Source: Aggregatimonas sangjinii | GTDB taxonomy: Bacteria; Bacteroidota; Bacteroidia; Flavobacteriales; Flavobacteriaceae | Direction of reading: 5' to 3' | Assembly (NCBI RefSeq): GCF_005943945.1 | Contig: NZ_CP040710.1 | Coordinates: 3,517,501-3,581,500, forward strand | DNA length: 64,000 nt | Shown here: in pieces, positions 45,586-55,078 of the stretch | How the letters are laid out: each line of letters begins with the position of its first letter | How positions within the stretch are numbered: position 1 is the stretch's first letter | Notes under the pieces: generated by a model | What the model was told of the DNA's origin: nothing | Database searches by the model: none | What the model saw: only the letters and a program-made list of their open reading frames with translations | Program-made: the position numbers and the translations under genes

Positions 45586-47010
45586 ATGAAAATCCTTAAC
45601 AAACTTGCCGCGACACTATGTATTCCTTTTGTTATAGGGTGTGTAGAAAAGCAGCAGGACACTCACCAAAATGAGGGAAAAAACAAATTGAATTTCATTA
45701 TCATCTTTGCCGATGACCTAGGCTATGGGGACTTGAGCTCTTACGGCAATCCGACCATTCATACGCCCCATCTGGACCGTATGGCCCACGAAGGTCAAAA
45801 ATGGACCAACTTTTATGCAGGCGCCAGTGTTTGCACGCCCAGTAGGGCAGCCTTGCTCACGGGAAGACTTCCGGCACGAAGCGGTATGGCGAGCAACGAA
45901 CGTCGCGTGCTCTTTCCTGATTCCAAAAACGGATTACCGACTTCCGAAATCACCTTGGCCGAGCAATTGAAAACAGTCGGTTACAAAACCGCGGCTATCG
46001 GAAAATGGCATCTCGGACATAAAGAACCCTACCTGCCCACCAACCATGGATTCGATTATTACTTTGGTATCCCTTATTCCAATGATATGGATAAGATAGA
46101 CGGATTATTGCCGTATTGGGACTATTGTCATCAACCCAATGATTCCATAAAACCGGAACATTTTAATGTCCCCCTCTTGCGCAATACCGAAATTATCGAG
46201 TGGCCAGCGGATCAGCATTCCATCACCAAGCGCTATTCCGAGGAGGCTGTTTCCTTTATCAAAAAAAATAAAGACAAACCCTTTTTTGTGTATTTGGCGC
46301 ACAATCTACCTCACGTACCTTTATTCGTTTCCGAAGAAGCCGCCGGTAAAAGCAAGCGCGGCCTATATGGCGATGTGGTCGAAGAAATCGATGACGGAGT
46401 AGGAAAAATATTGGCTACCTTGAAAGATGAGGGGCTAGATGAGCGCACTATTGTCGTCTTCACCTCTGACAATGGTCCTTGGTTACCCTTTAAAAATAAC
46501 GGGGGCAGCGCCGGACCACTAAGAGCAGGAAAGGGCACTACTTGGGAAGGGGGCATGCGCGAACCGGGAATTTTTTGGGGACCGGGAAACATTGAACCAG
46601 GACTGGTCTCTGAAATCGGCTCTACTATGGATTTGTTCACCACCTTCAGCAAAATCGCCGGCGCCAAAATTCCCGATGATCGCATTATAGATGGTATTGA
46701 TTTGAGCGAAACCCTCTTGCATCTCGCCCCGAGCCCGAGAAACAGCATACTCTATTATCGGGGTACGGAATTGTATGCAGCGCGACTCGGTGATTTCAAA
46801 GCCCACTTTATTACAGAGGGTGCCTATGGGGAATTGGGAGCGCGGGCAGCACATCAAACGCCCATGCTGTATAATCTAAGTCACGATGTTGGGGAAAAAT
46901 ACGATATCGCCTCAAAGCATCCCGAAATTTTGCAACAGATTCAAGAACTGATTTCAGAACATAAAGCCAATCTGGTCGTCGGTGAGGATCAATTGGTTGA
47001 GAGGGAATGA
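45586..47010 (+). CDS. Arylsulfatase-type S1 sulfatase lipoprotein
   Basis: A 474-residue sulfatase with lipobox FVIGC (Cys19). The formylglycine motif is C83-T-P-S-R87, and metal ligands match FADDLGYGD (residues 41-49) and VFTSDNGPW. The GMREPGIFWGPG and WHLGH motifs place it with arylsulfatase A-like S1 enzymes. It is distant from the 26071 and 27587 sulfatases in both position and motif details, so it probably acts on a different substrate. It is alone on its strand; no lyase or SusCD pair is adjacent. Confidence 0.85.
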   Translation: MKILNKLAATLCIPFVIGCVEKQQDTHQNEGKNKLNFIIIFADDLGYGDLSSYGNPTIHTPHLDRMAHEGQKWTNFYAGASVCTPSRAALLTGRLPARSGMASNERRVLFPDSKNGLPTSEITLAEQLKTVGYKTAAIGKWHLGHKEPYLPTNHGFDYYFGIPYSNDMDKIDGLLPYWDYCHQPNDSIKPEHFNVPLLRNTEIIEWPADQHSITKRYSEEAVSFIKKNKDKPFFVYLAHNLPHVPLFVSEEAAGKSKRGLYGDVVEEIDDGVGKILATLKDEGLDERTIVVFTSDNGPWLPFKNNGGSAGPLRAGKGTTWEGGMREPGIFWGPGNIEPGLVSEIGSTMDLFTTFSKIAGAKIPDDRIIDGIDLSETLLHLAPSPRNSILYYRGTELYAARLGDFKAHFITEGAYGELGARAAHQTPMLYNLSHDVGEKYDIASKHPEILQQIQELISEHKANLVVGEDQLVERE

Positions 47011-47138
47011 AAGGCGTCATCCCATAAAGATTCACAAGTAACCGTATTCACAGGAGTTTTATGTCGATTCAAAACATGCGCTCCAAGGTTATAAAGTTTC
47101 TTAGGAATAAATACTGTTTTCATTTTTAATTTTCTTGG

Positions 47139-47168
47139 TTGCTACTTCAAATAGAAGTATTATATTTG
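47139..47168 (+). promoter_or_regulatory. Promoter of rpsP (TTG-N19-TATATTTG)
   Basis: TTG at 47139-47141, then 19 bases, then TATATTTG at 47161-47168, fits the Bacteroidota consensus TTG-N17-23-TAnnTTTG. A leader of about 115 bases with an imperfect hairpin (GAAAC...GTTTC) follows before the ATG at 47298. Confidence 0.6.
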
Positions 47169-47297
47169 CATCCGCTTTGAGAAACCCATTTTAAATGGAG
47201 TTTCGTTTGAGCGAACAGATTCCGGTCTTCGCTGGAATGGAAATAAAAGTAAAATGTATTAATAACCAGGGTCGGGCACCCTACAAATTAATGTGAT

Positions 47298-48071
47298 ATG
47301 CCAGTTAAGATTAGATTACAAAGACACGGAAAAAAAGGAAAGCCATTTTATTGGATCGTTGCTGCCGATAGCCGTGCAAAGAGAGATGGTAAATATTTGG
47401 AGAAATTAGGAACCTACAATCCGAATACCAATCCTGCTACAATCGATTTGAATTTAGACCATTCCGTTCAGTGGTTACAGAACGGGGCACAACCGACCGA
47501 TACGGCCCGAGCGATCTTGTCGTATAAAGGTGTGATGATGAAACATCATTTGTTGGGTGGATTGCGAAAAGGTGCCTTGACCGAAGAGCAAGTTGAAGAG
47601 AAATTCAACGCTTGGATGGAGCAGAAAGCAGGCCTGGTAGCTGCTAAAGTAGGTGGATTGGATAAGAAGAAAGCCGAGGCGAAAGCCGCTGCCTTGAAAG
47701 CAGAGAAAGAAGTAAACGAAAAACGTGCATTGGCCGCCGCTGAAGCGGAATTACCGGAAACCCCGGAAGCAGTAGATGCTGAAGAAGAGGTTGAGGCATT
47801 AGACGATGCCCCGAAACCAGAAGCGGATATTCCACAAAGCGAAAATACCGAAGGCAGTGCGGCAGCTGAGCCAGAAACGGAAGCAGTCGTTGAAACTCCT
47901 GAAGTCCCACAACCCGATGCCGACAATGCGGACCATACTCCTGTTGCTCCCGTAGTGGAAGAGGAAGTAGTGGAAGCGAATGACGATATGAAGAAAGCAC
48001 CTAGCGTAGAAGAGGTGATGGAAAACAGCGATGAGGAAGTAAAACCTGCCCCGTCGGCCGAGGAAGAATAA
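47298..48071 (+). CDS. rpsP: 30S ribosomal protein S16 with long C-terminal tail
   Basis: Residues 1-80 are a normal bS16 ([19 protein letters not shown]...). Beyond about residue 85 the chain continues to 257 with a charged lysine/alanine helix and an acidic, Pro/Glu/Val-rich, low-complexity tail. Typical S16 has 80-100 residues; extended forms occur in Bacteroidota. The tail may be extended-disordered on the ribosome surface. It is followed 15 bases later by rimM on the same strand. Confidence 0.95.
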   Translation: MPVKIRLQRHGKKGKPFYWIVAADSRAKRDGKYLEKLGTYNPNTNPATIDLNLDHSVQWLQNGAQPTDTARAILSYKGVMMKHHLLGGLRKGALTEEQVEEKFNAWMEQKAGLVAAKVGGLDKKKAEAKAAALKAEKEVNEKRALAAAEAELPETPEAVDAEEEVEALDDAPKPEADIPQSENTEGSAAAEPETEAVVETPEVPQPDADNADHTPVAPVVEEEVVEANDDMKKAPSVEEVMENSDEEVKPAPSAEEE

Positions 48072-48086
48072 AACACAAAGGAAGCG

Positions 48087-48614
48087 ATGCGAAAGGAAGA
48101 CTGTTTCTACCTAGGCAAGATCGTTTCTAAATATAGCTTTAAAGGTGAGGTGTTAGCAAAATTAGATGCCGACGAACCCGAGCTTTACGAAAATATGGAA
48201 TCAGTATTTGTCTCAATGCGCGGCAATCTGATTCCATTTTTTATTGACAACTGTCGGTTGCACAAATCCAGTTTATTGCGTATCGATTTCGAGGAGGTGA
48301 AATCAGAGGCCGAGGCCGACACGATTATGGGTTCCGAATTATACCTGCCAGTTTCCTTCCTGCCCGAATTAAAAGGTAACAAATTCTACTTTCACGAGAT
48401 TATCGGCTTTGCTATGAACGATGCCATTCACGGGGATATTGGCACGATAACCGGCGTGAACGACACCACTTCCCAAGCCCTTTTCGAAGTACAAAAGGGC
48501 GAGAAGCAATTGCTCATTCCTATTACGGATGAAATCATCACCGAAGTAAATCGGGAGAAGAAGACCATTTTTGTCAGTACTCCGGACGGACTCGTAGATT
48601 TATACCTATCCTGA
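48087..48614 (+). CDS. rimM: Ribosome maturation factor RimM
   Basis: A 175-residue two-domain protein: an N-terminal RimM domain (YLGKIVSKYSFKGEVLAKL) and a C-terminal PRC-barrel (KFYFHEIIGFAMND, LLIPITDEIITEV). It aids 16S rRNA processing and 30S head assembly, binding S19. It is cotranscribed with rpsP (15-base gap) and ends at a strong terminator. Confidence 0.93.
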   Translation: MRKEDCFYLGKIVSKYSFKGEVLAKLDADEPELYENMESVFVSMRGNLIPFFIDNCRLHKSSLLRIDFEEVKSEAEADTIMGSELYLPVSFLPELKGNKFYFHEIIGFAMNDAIHGDIGTITGVNDTTSQALFEVQKGEKQLLIPITDEIITEVNREKKTIFVSTPDGLVDLYLS

Positions 48615-48630
48615 CTTCAGACCTATAGCA

Positions 48631-48671
48631 AACAGGCCATTGCACCTTTCGGTACAATGGCCTGTTCGATT
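48631..48671. terminator. Bidirectional terminator
   Basis: Perfect 12-bp stem AACAGGCCATTG/CAATGGCCTGTT (48631-48642 and 48655-48666) with loop, then CGATTTTTA. It separates rimM and the minus-strand CHRD gene, whose stop is at 48694. Confidence 0.85.
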
Positions 48672-48693
48672 TTTATTATGTTATTATAGGATA

Positions 48694-50664
48694 TTAACCT
48701 GTAATATTGAATTGCCCTGTCATTGACGAATGGAATTGACAGTTGTAGAATAAGGTATCCGGGGCATTCATAGGCACGGTAAAACTAACCGTTCCCGTTT
48801 GCTCGCCGTTATTGGTTACCCCGTCATTATAGGCATTGGCATTCGTATTTCCTTGCGTGGTCTTGATAAAGAAAGGATGTCCTGAGGCATTCACCGTAAA
48901 TGTATAGGTTTTTCCCCTTTCCAAGGAGATATTAGGATTACTCGCTGCGGATAGTCCACCACCATCAAAAACATATGCACTAGTTCCTGTATTGGTTACG
49001 TCGAAGTTGACTGCATCTTCATCGTCATCCTCCTCATCATCATCGGCATTGGCGCCCACATCACCTTGCGCGATTAAAGTGGCCAGCTCATCAATGCTCA
49101 AATGTACGTTGATATAACCGTCTATGGCGACCATTCCTGCGTAATCGATTGCGTCTCCTGTATTGGCCAGTCCGTCCAAGCCGTTGAGCGCGGTAACGTT
49201 AGTCTGTAAAGACCCTGAGCCACCGTCAACACTTCCCAAGGAGACTATGATAGCCCCTGGAGCATTTGCAACGTTACCCATATGAATATGGGCAGGGTGG
49301 TCGTCTCCATCAGTGGTACCCTCCAAATCGATGGTCACCAAGGTTTCGCCGTTTACACGTTCCGCGAAATTGACGATTCCGAAAATCGATGCATTGGAAA
49401 CCGACGCAAGTTCATACTCCTTGCTTTCCCCGGTCAACTCGTTTTGACCAATGTCGCCTTGTGCAACTAGAGTTCCTAATTCATCTGCACTTAAATGTAT
49501 GTTGATGTAGCCGTCATATGCCAACACATCATCATAACCAAAGGCCGTATCATCATCAAGTGAAGCCAAGTTACTCGCACTAATACCTGTAGCGCCATTC
49601 ACCGGATTGAAGGTAAAAGCGATGTCCCCACCTTCGGCGGCGGTATTCCTGTGTATGTGTCCGGGATGCATCCCGTCTTCCGGTGTATTGCTTAATTCGA
49701 TAACCACTAAGGCTTCACCATTCACACGTTTTGTAAATGTCGCTGTACCTTCGATATCCTCGACTGCAACACTCCCCAAAGCATACGTTTTAGAATCAGT
49801 GGTCAATTCATTTTGACCGATATCCCCTTGGGCTACCAAAGTACCCAATTCGTCAGCACTTAAGTGAATATTGATGTAGCCATCATACGTTATGACGTCG
49901 TCATAACCAAAGGCAGTATCATCATCCAATCCAGCAACATTGGTCTTGCTGATTCCTGTAGCACCATTGACAGGGTTAAAGGTAAAGGCAATGTCGCCAC
50001 CTTCAACGGCCGTGTTCATATGGATGTGCCCGGGATGCATTCCGTCTTCCGGGGTATTGCTCAATTCGATAACCGCTAAGGCTTCGCCATTCACCCGTTT
50101 AGTGAAGGTAGCTGTACCTTCGATATCTTCTACGTCAACACTGCCCAAGGCATATGTCTTAGATTCGGCGGTCAATTCGTTCTGGCCGATGTCACCTTGA
50201 GCCACTAAAGTCCCTAAATCGTCGGCGCTAAGGTGTACATTAATGTATCCATCAAATTCCAAAAGGCCGTCATAGGTAATGGCGGTACCATCATCTAGAG
50301 TTGTAATGTTCGTGGAACTTTCCCCCGTATCACCGTTAACAGTGGTCAGGCTGAGCGCGATGTCCCCACCTTCGGCAGCAGTATTGAAATGGATGTGTGC
50401 GGGATGCATTCCCCCATTCGGCGTATTATCTAATTTTAGGTTTACGACCGTAGAATCGTTATCATAGGTGATAAAAGTTGCGGTACCTGAAATGTCCGGA
50501 TCTGCTACAGCTGCCAAGTCGTAGGTTTTGGAAGCTACTTCAGTTGCCATTTCGTCCATATCCGTTGGAGGAGTGGAAACGTCATCATCATTGTTACAAC
50601 CAACAAATAGTAGCGTACTTGCCAGTATTGTCAGCATTGGAAATCGTTTTAATCTTGCTTTCAT
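48694..50664 (-). CDS. Lipoprotein with four CHRD repeats and a C-terminal cupredoxin domain
   Basis: A 656-residue envelope protein with lipobox LLFVGC (Cys23). Four CHRD domains of about 125 residues follow, each starting with a KTYDL/KTYAL-like block and containing HPAHIH or HPGHIH and DGYINVHL. CHRD domains are named from chordin; their role in bacteria is unknown. The last 100 residues form a plastocyanin-like domain with candidate type 1 copper ligands H596, C642, H645 and M648 (YNCQFHSSMTGQF). Repeats 2 and 3 are about 90% identical, showing a recent duplication. Confidence 0.8.
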   Translation of the reverse strand: MKARLKRFPMLTILASTLLFVGCNNDDDVSTPPTDMDEMATEVASKTYDLAAVADPDISGTATFITYDNDSTVVNLKLDNTPNGGMHPAHIHFNTAAEGGDIALSLTTVNGDTGESSTNITTLDDGTAITYDGLLEFDGYINVHLSADDLGTLVAQGDIGQNELTAESKTYALGSVDVEDIEGTATFTKRVNGEALAVIELSNTPEDGMHPGHIHMNTAVEGGDIAFTFNPVNGATGISKTNVAGLDDDTAFGYDDVITYDGYINIHLSADELGTLVAQGDIGQNELTTDSKTYALGSVAVEDIEGTATFTKRVNGEALVVIELSNTPEDGMHPGHIHRNTAAEGGDIAFTFNPVNGATGISASNLASLDDDTAFGYDDVLAYDGYINIHLSADELGTLVAQGDIGQNELTGESKEYELASVSNASIFGIVNFAERVNGETLVTIDLEGTTDGDDHPAHIHMGNVANAPGAIIVSLGSVDGGSGSLQTNVTALNGLDGLANTGDAIDYAGMVAIDGYINVHLSIDELATLIAQGDVGANADDDEEDDDEDAVNFDVTNTGTSAYVFDGGGLSAASNPNISLERGKTYTFTVNASGHPFFIKTTQGNTNANAYNDGVTNNGEQTGTVSFTVPMNAPDTLFYNCQFHSSMTGQFNITG

Positions 50665-50803
50665 AAGTTATATGTTTGTTATCTAGAAAAGATACGTAGA
50701 ACTCGGAGCAAAGGTTTGCTTTTATCGATAAAATCTTAACGCTATAGAATAAAAGCTACCATTTTTATAATTATTTACTTACAATTTTTTAAAACACCCC
50801 TAT

Positions 50804-51517
50804 ATGCCCAATCCTTTTGCGTTCAAACAGTTTACAGTACATCAAGACCGTTGTGCCATGAAAATCGGTACAGACGGCGTGTTGCTCGGGGCATGGACTT
50901 CAGTTGAAACCAATCCTGATTCGGTGTTGGACATTGGCGCCGGCACTGGTCTTCTCGCTTTGATGATGGCCCAACGCTCTTCCGCAGAAACCATCGAAGC
51001 CCTTGAAATTATGGAAGCCGCCTACGAGCAATGTGTGGAAAATTTCGAGAATTCCCCTTGGGCCGACCGTTTATTCTGTTTTCACGCCGGTTTGGATGAG
51101 TTCGTAGCGGAGATTGATGAACCTTACGATTTAATTATTTGCAACCCGCCCTTCTATCCCGAATCGATTTCTAGTGGTGATGAAGCCCGCGATATGGCAC
51201 GCCAAAATCAATTCCTGCCTTTTGACGAACTCCTGCAAGGCGTTTCTCTATTACTAGACAAGCAAGGAACTTTCTCCACCATACTTCCGTTTGCCGAGGA
51301 AGATGATTTTTTAAAACTGGCCGCCGGATTTTCACTTTATCCCAAGCGGATAACGAGAGTAAAGGGCAACCCGTCAGCGGCATTCAAAAGGAGCTTGTTG
51401 GAATTCCGTTTTGAAAAAAGCATCCCAAAAATCAGTGAACTGGTTATTGAAGTGGGCAGGCATTCGTACACCGAGGAATACATCGCCCTTACCAAAGATT
51501 TTTATTTAAATATGTAA
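50804..51517 (+). CDS. trmN6: tRNA1(Val) (adenine37-N6)-methyltransferase-like
   Basis: A 237-residue SAM methyltransferase. Motif I is LDIGAGTGLLALMMAQ (about residues 42-57) and motif IV is the amino-methyltransferase N114-P-P-F117. The N-terminal FKQFTVHQDRCAMKIGTDGVLLGAW is characteristic of TrmN6/YfiC. TrmN6 modifies A37 of tRNA-Val; the family is broader than that. It is on the + strand upstream of an acyl-CoA dehydrogenase gene. Confidence 0.8.
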   Translation: MPNPFAFKQFTVHQDRCAMKIGTDGVLLGAWTSVETNPDSVLDIGAGTGLLALMMAQRSSAETIEALEIMEAAYEQCVENFENSPWADRLFCFHAGLDEFVAEIDEPYDLIICNPPFYPESISSGDEARDMARQNQFLPFDELLQGVSLLLDKQGTFSTILPFAEEDDFLKLAAGFSLYPKRITRVKGNPSAAFKRSLLEFRFEKSIPKISELVIEVGRHSYTEEYIALTKDFYLNM

Positions 51518-51532
51518 CATTCGCTCGGTCTA

Positions 51533-51559
51533 TTGTTATATTTTCTTTATTTATCTTTG
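51533..51559 (+). promoter_or_regulatory. Candidate promoter for the acyl-CoA dehydrogenase gene
   Basis: TATCTTTG (51552-51559) fits TAnnTTTG, with TTG at 51533-51535, 16 bases upstream. This spacing is slightly short but plausible. The ATG is at 51576. Confidence 0.4.
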
Positions 51560-51575
51560 ATAAAAATTTGCGACT

Positions 51576-52754
51576 ATGCGACCCGATTTATTTGAGGCCC
51601 CCGATTACTATAAGCTTGACGATTTACTTTCTGAAGAACATAAATTGGTTCGCGATGCCGCCCGGCAATGGGTAAAAAGGGATGTCTCCCCAATTATCGA
51701 GGAATATGCCCAAAAGGCGGAATTTCCCAAACAAATCATCAAGGGACTTGCGGAAATCGGTGCCTTCGGACCCTATATTCCAGAGGAATACGGCGGTGCT
51801 GGACTGGACCAAATCAGTTACGGCCTAATCATGCAGGAGATCGAGCGGGGCGATAGTGGCGTACGCTCGACGGCATCGGTACAGTCTTCTCTGGTCATGT
51901 ACCCCATTTACACTTATGGCAACGAAGCGCAACGCCAAAAATACCTTCCGAAATTGGCTTCCGGGGAATGGATGGGCTCTTTCGGATTGACCGAACCCAA
52001 CCATGGCTCGAACCCTGGGGGAATGGAAACCAAGTTCAAGGATATGGGAGACCATTACCTTTTGAACGGGGCAAAACTATGGATATCGAACTCTCCCTTC
52101 TGCGATGTCGCCGTCGTCTGGGCGAAAAACGAGGAAGGCCGTATTCATGGCCTTATCGTAGAACGTGCTATGGAAGGATTTTCCACTCCTGAAACACACA
52201 ATAAATGGTCGCTACGGGCATCCGCCACGGGAGAATTGATTTTCGACAACGTAAAAGTGCCCAAAGAAAATCTACTGGAAGGCAAATCCGGTTTGGGTGC
52301 ACCATTGGGTTGCCTGGATTCTGCGCGATACGGAATTTCATGGGGGGCCATCGGTGCTGCCATGGATTGTTATGATACCGCTTTACGGTATGCAAAAGAA
52401 CGCGTTCAGTTCGGGAAACCGATTGCGGCATTTCAATTGCAACAAAAGAAATTGGCCGAGATGATCACCGAGATTACCAAGGCACAGCTATTGGCCTTAC
52501 GCTTGGGCCAGCTTAAAAACGAAGGGCGCGCCACAACGGCCCAAATTTCTATGGCAAAACGAAACAATGTGGATATGGCCCTGAATATCGCACGTGAAGC
52601 ACGTCAAATCTTGGGAGGAATGGGCATTACCGGAGAATACAGTATCATGCGCCACATGATGAATTTGGAAAGCGTTATCACCTATGAGGGTACGCACGAT
52701 ATACACTTGTTGATTACAGGTGCCGATATTACCGGACATCAAGCCTTTAAATAA
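51576..52754 (+). CDS. Acyl-CoA dehydrogenase, glutaryl-CoA dehydrogenase-like
   Basis: A 392-residue FAD-dependent enzyme. The SVQSSLVMYPI and GSFGLTEPNHGSNPGGM segments form flavin and substrate pocket, and the catalytic base is Glu371 in ITYEGTHDIH. The pattern resembles glutaryl-CoA dehydrogenase, which links lysine/tryptophan degradation to crotonyl-CoA. Other acyl-CoA dehydrogenases are not excluded. No lysine pathway gene is near. Confidence 0.85.
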   Translation: MRPDLFEAPDYYKLDDLLSEEHKLVRDAARQWVKRDVSPIIEEYAQKAEFPKQIIKGLAEIGAFGPYIPEEYGGAGLDQISYGLIMQEIERGDSGVRSTASVQSSLVMYPIYTYGNEAQRQKYLPKLASGEWMGSFGLTEPNHGSNPGGMETKFKDMGDHYLLNGAKLWISNSPFCDVAVVWAKNEEGRIHGLIVERAMEGFSTPETHNKWSLRASATGELIFDNVKVPKENLLEGKSGLGAPLGCLDSARYGISWGAIGAAMDCYDTALRYAKERVQFGKPIAAFQLQQKKLAEMITEITKAQLLALRLGQLKNEGRATTAQISMAKRNNVDMALNIAREARQILGGMGITGEYSIMRHMMNLESVITYEGTHDIHLLITGADITGHQAFK

Positions 52755-52757
52755 GGA

Positions 52758-53147
52758 TTATTTTTTGTAGTAAGTGAAGGTTACTTCATCATCCGCAAGC
52801 TCCGGATTGTCGACAAAATTAAGTTGAAGCTGCTGGTTATCGACTTGATAACGGTACTGCACACCGTCGGGAAATGTTATTAAATTTCCTGCAACCGTAT
52901 AGTTGTATTTTCCGTCTTCCATCAGAAAGAAATTATCGTCCGTGCTTGAAACGGTCAATTTGCTTCCTTCAAAAGAAATACGATGGGTACTGAAATCGGT
53001 ATCGGGTTCAAAAAAGCAGAAACAGGAAACATTCTCCAACACCCAATTTCCTTCCAAATCAACATTAACGACTCCTTCCTCCGGATTGTCGGCCGAGCAA
53101 GAAACCGCTAAAATAGCAAGTAGTAGTATGGTGGTTATTTTCCGCAT
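52758..53147 (-). CDS. Lipocalin-like lipoprotein, unknown role
   Basis: A 129-residue lipoprotein with lipobox AVSC (Cys17). The rest is short beta-strands (GNWVLENVSCFCFF, KYNYTVAGNLITFPDG, QQLQLNFV) resembling a lipocalin-like barrel. Two cysteines flank a phenylalanine in CFCFF. I cannot assign a ligand. It converges with the dehydrogenase gene with only three bases between stop codons. Confidence 0.65.
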   Translation of the reverse strand: MRKITTILLLAILAVSCSADNPEEGVVNVDLEGNWVLENVSCFCFFEPDTDFSTHRISFEGSKLTVSSTDDNFFLMEDGKYNYTVAGNLITFPDGVQYRYQVDNQQLQLNFVDNPELADDEVTFTYYKK

Positions 53148-53291
53148 TCACTCAAAGTTAGCCTAAAAACCATTATGTAGTGGAAGGCCTATTTAAAAAC
53201 AACGTTAAATTTTCATAAGAAGTATATGAAAAACGCCTTTTTTCACCTTAAAAAACAAAAAAACGCCTTTTCGCAACAGAATTTGGAGTGT

Positions 53292-53427
53292 TCACATCAT
53301 TTATTTCCCCAAATCGGACTAAGCATGTAAGTTTACAGTGTTATTAAAAAAGAAGTATAATTTTTCATTTTCATATAGTGTTCTCGTAAAAGAGCTTGAT
53401 CTTCATTGATCAGGCTCTTTTTAGTTT
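53292..53427 (+). ncRNA. Candidate small RNA, copy 1
   Basis: A 136-base unit, repeated with about 90% identity at 53681-53815. It holds TAAGTTTA (a near -7 box, TAnnTTTG-like), then an A/T-rich segment with the shared TTTTTCATTTTCATATAGTG block, and ends in the terminator AGAGCTTGATC/GATCAGGCTCT plus T-run. It contains no ORF. Two copies with conserved terminator ends suggest tandem copies of one RNA rather than repeats of an unused terminator. Confidence 0.5.
53388..53425 (+). terminator. Terminator of small RNA copy 1
   Basis: Stem AGAGC-TGATC/GATCA-GCTCT around a TTCAT loop (one bulge/mismatch), followed by TTTTTAGTTTT. The strong T-run is on the + strand. Confidence 0.65.
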
Positions 53428-53680
53428 TACCCTTTTGGAACCATTTTACAGAAAAACGGAATCAATTGCTATTTAACTTCAAATTGATGCAGGTTTTTGT
53501 TCCTATACGGACGCAGATCGTTGTTTATCCATATGCGCTGCCACAGTTGTAGAAATCGCGTTATTTCTAATTTTCACAAGGCACGCTATAGGACCAAGAG
53601 ATACCATTTTCAAAAATACCGTTGGATGAGTATCGGTTGCACCACAGAATAATGGCTTCTCACCACACTTTTTAAGAGGC

Positions 53681-53815
53681 TCACATCATTTATTTCCCCA
53701 AGATGGTGTAAGCACCTAAGTTTACAGTGTTATTAAAAAAGAGTAAAATTTTTCATTTTCATATAGTGTTCTCGTAAAAGAGCTTGGTCTTTATTGATCA
53801 GGCTCTTTTTAGTTT
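53681..53815 (+). ncRNA. Candidate small RNA, copy 2
   Basis: Second copy of the unit at 53292, 389 bases downstream. Changes are mainly substitutions in the CCCCAAATCGGACTAAGCATG-like segment (shortened) and single bases in the stem. The terminator (53776-53815) and the AT-rich block are conserved. The flanks differ, so the unit has defined edges near TCACATCATTTATTTCCCCA. Confidence 0.5.
53776..53815 (+). terminator. Terminator of small RNA copy 2
   Basis: Stem AGAGC-TGGTC/GATCA-GCTCT (G-U wobbles) then TTTTTAGTTT; same form as copy 1. Confidence 0.65.
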
Positions 53816-53943
53816 GTACCTTGTTGGGAAGCAATGTGGAAGCTTGAAATCGCAACCTGACACATCATTTCATTGGTATAGGTAATCCCAACATAGCTCT
53901 CGGAATATATTCGGTCTGCCGCCCAACTAATGGCCGTAACATT

Positions 53944-54645
53944 CTACTCTTTGCTTTTAAATAGGCGCCCTATTTTATCAAAGAGGTTGGGTTTATCAAC
54001 AATGGCAATCTCGCCCATAATATAATCCTCCATCGTTAAAACTACCTTTAAGTCACTGGTTGCCTTATTGATAGCTATCGTTTTAGACCGATAACCGATA
54101 TGGAGCACCTCGAGTACCGCGTTTAATTTTAATGAATCCTGTGGAATGGTCAAGCTAAAATTTCCGTCAAAATCGGTTTGGGTTTCAATTCCGGAACCTT
54201 GTAATACGATTTTCACTCCGGGCAATGGCCCCTGACTGTCACTGACCTTCCCGGAAATGGTACTATCGTCCGTTGCAATTGGCTTTGTCCCAACATCATC
54301 CTGAACGGCGATCCTGCCCATGACGATTGCCGTCGGCGTAGGGGTGCGGTCTTGAGCGATTACCGGCGAAATTCCAGACAGCAAGGCTACCGAAGCCACT
54401 AAAATGCCACTGTGTTTTATAGCATTACCTTTTCGCGAACGAAGGGTACGGTTCAGTTGGTCCGGACGAAACCGACCACATAGCTCTGCTCCCGAATCGA
54501 GCTTTTGGGAAAGCATCGAGAATGAAGTATTCGAAAAATCAACGACTTCTTTTTTACAACTGTCGCATAGCCTGCCCTTTGCAGTAGCGGTCATATTTTC
54601 CCAATTTTCGTGACAAGGTTCCGGAATAGTGATGGTATACTTCAT
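53944..54645 (-). CDS. Carboxypeptidase-regulatory-like domain protein with N-terminal cysteine motif
   Basis: A 233-residue protein. The N-terminus has the Bacteroidota motif HENWENMTATAKGRLCDSCKKEVVDFS (shown in part), a putative zinc-binding or conserved cysteine region. A membrane segment (about residues 77-98; GILVASVALLSGISPVIAQ) is followed by a CarbopepD_reg domain near residues 130-200 (GKVSDSQGPLPGVKIVLQGSG, TDFDGNFSL). Such domains are structural and common in surface or secreted proteins. Function is unknown. Confidence 0.6.
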   Translation of the reverse strand: MKYTITIPEPCHENWENMTATAKGRLCDSCKKEVVDFSNTSFSMLSQKLDSGAELCGRFRPDQLNRTLRSRKGNAIKHSGILVASVALLSGISPVIAQDRTPTPTAIVMGRIAVQDDVGTKPIATDDSTISGKVSDSQGPLPGVKIVLQGSGIETQTDFDGNFSLTIPQDSLKLNAVLEVLHIGYRSKTIAINKATSDLKVVLTMEDYIMGEIAIVDKPNLFDKIGRLFKSKE

Positions 54646-55078
54646 AGTTTGACTGTTTAGACCTCAAAACTAAGAGACTGCCGACACATTAAAAACAAGC
54701 AATGAGGGAACCGACCTGTTGCATGAGGGAACGGGCTTTTACCAGTGTACCGAAGACCTTTTCCGCTTCGTAAAACTAAACCACTATGAATTAGACATTC
54801 ATAGGTTTAGAAGAGCAATGCCCGGAAAATCCAGGGTAATCAGGTAAATATGTTGTTTGGTAATTTTGGCCTATTAACCGAATAACCAAGAAACTCAATA
54901 ACCAGAATAATGAAGCTTTTTATAGAAACGAAAGCCTGTAATCTCCCCAGCCATCGGGAGCAGGGTTTCAACGAACAACGAGGAAATGAACCGGTCGAAC
55001 ACTTGGCATTTTTAAATTCGGTTTGGAAACTCTTTAAGCGATTCCCTATGAAAAGTTCTAGGTGGGCCTTTCCTGAAT
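54646..55078. other. Intergenic, no recognised feature
   Basis: About 430 bases between the carboxypeptidase-regulatory gene start and the polymerase gene end. One minus-strand frame of 80 codons here has no recognisable features. No promoter, RNA or terminator was identified. Confidence 0.5.
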
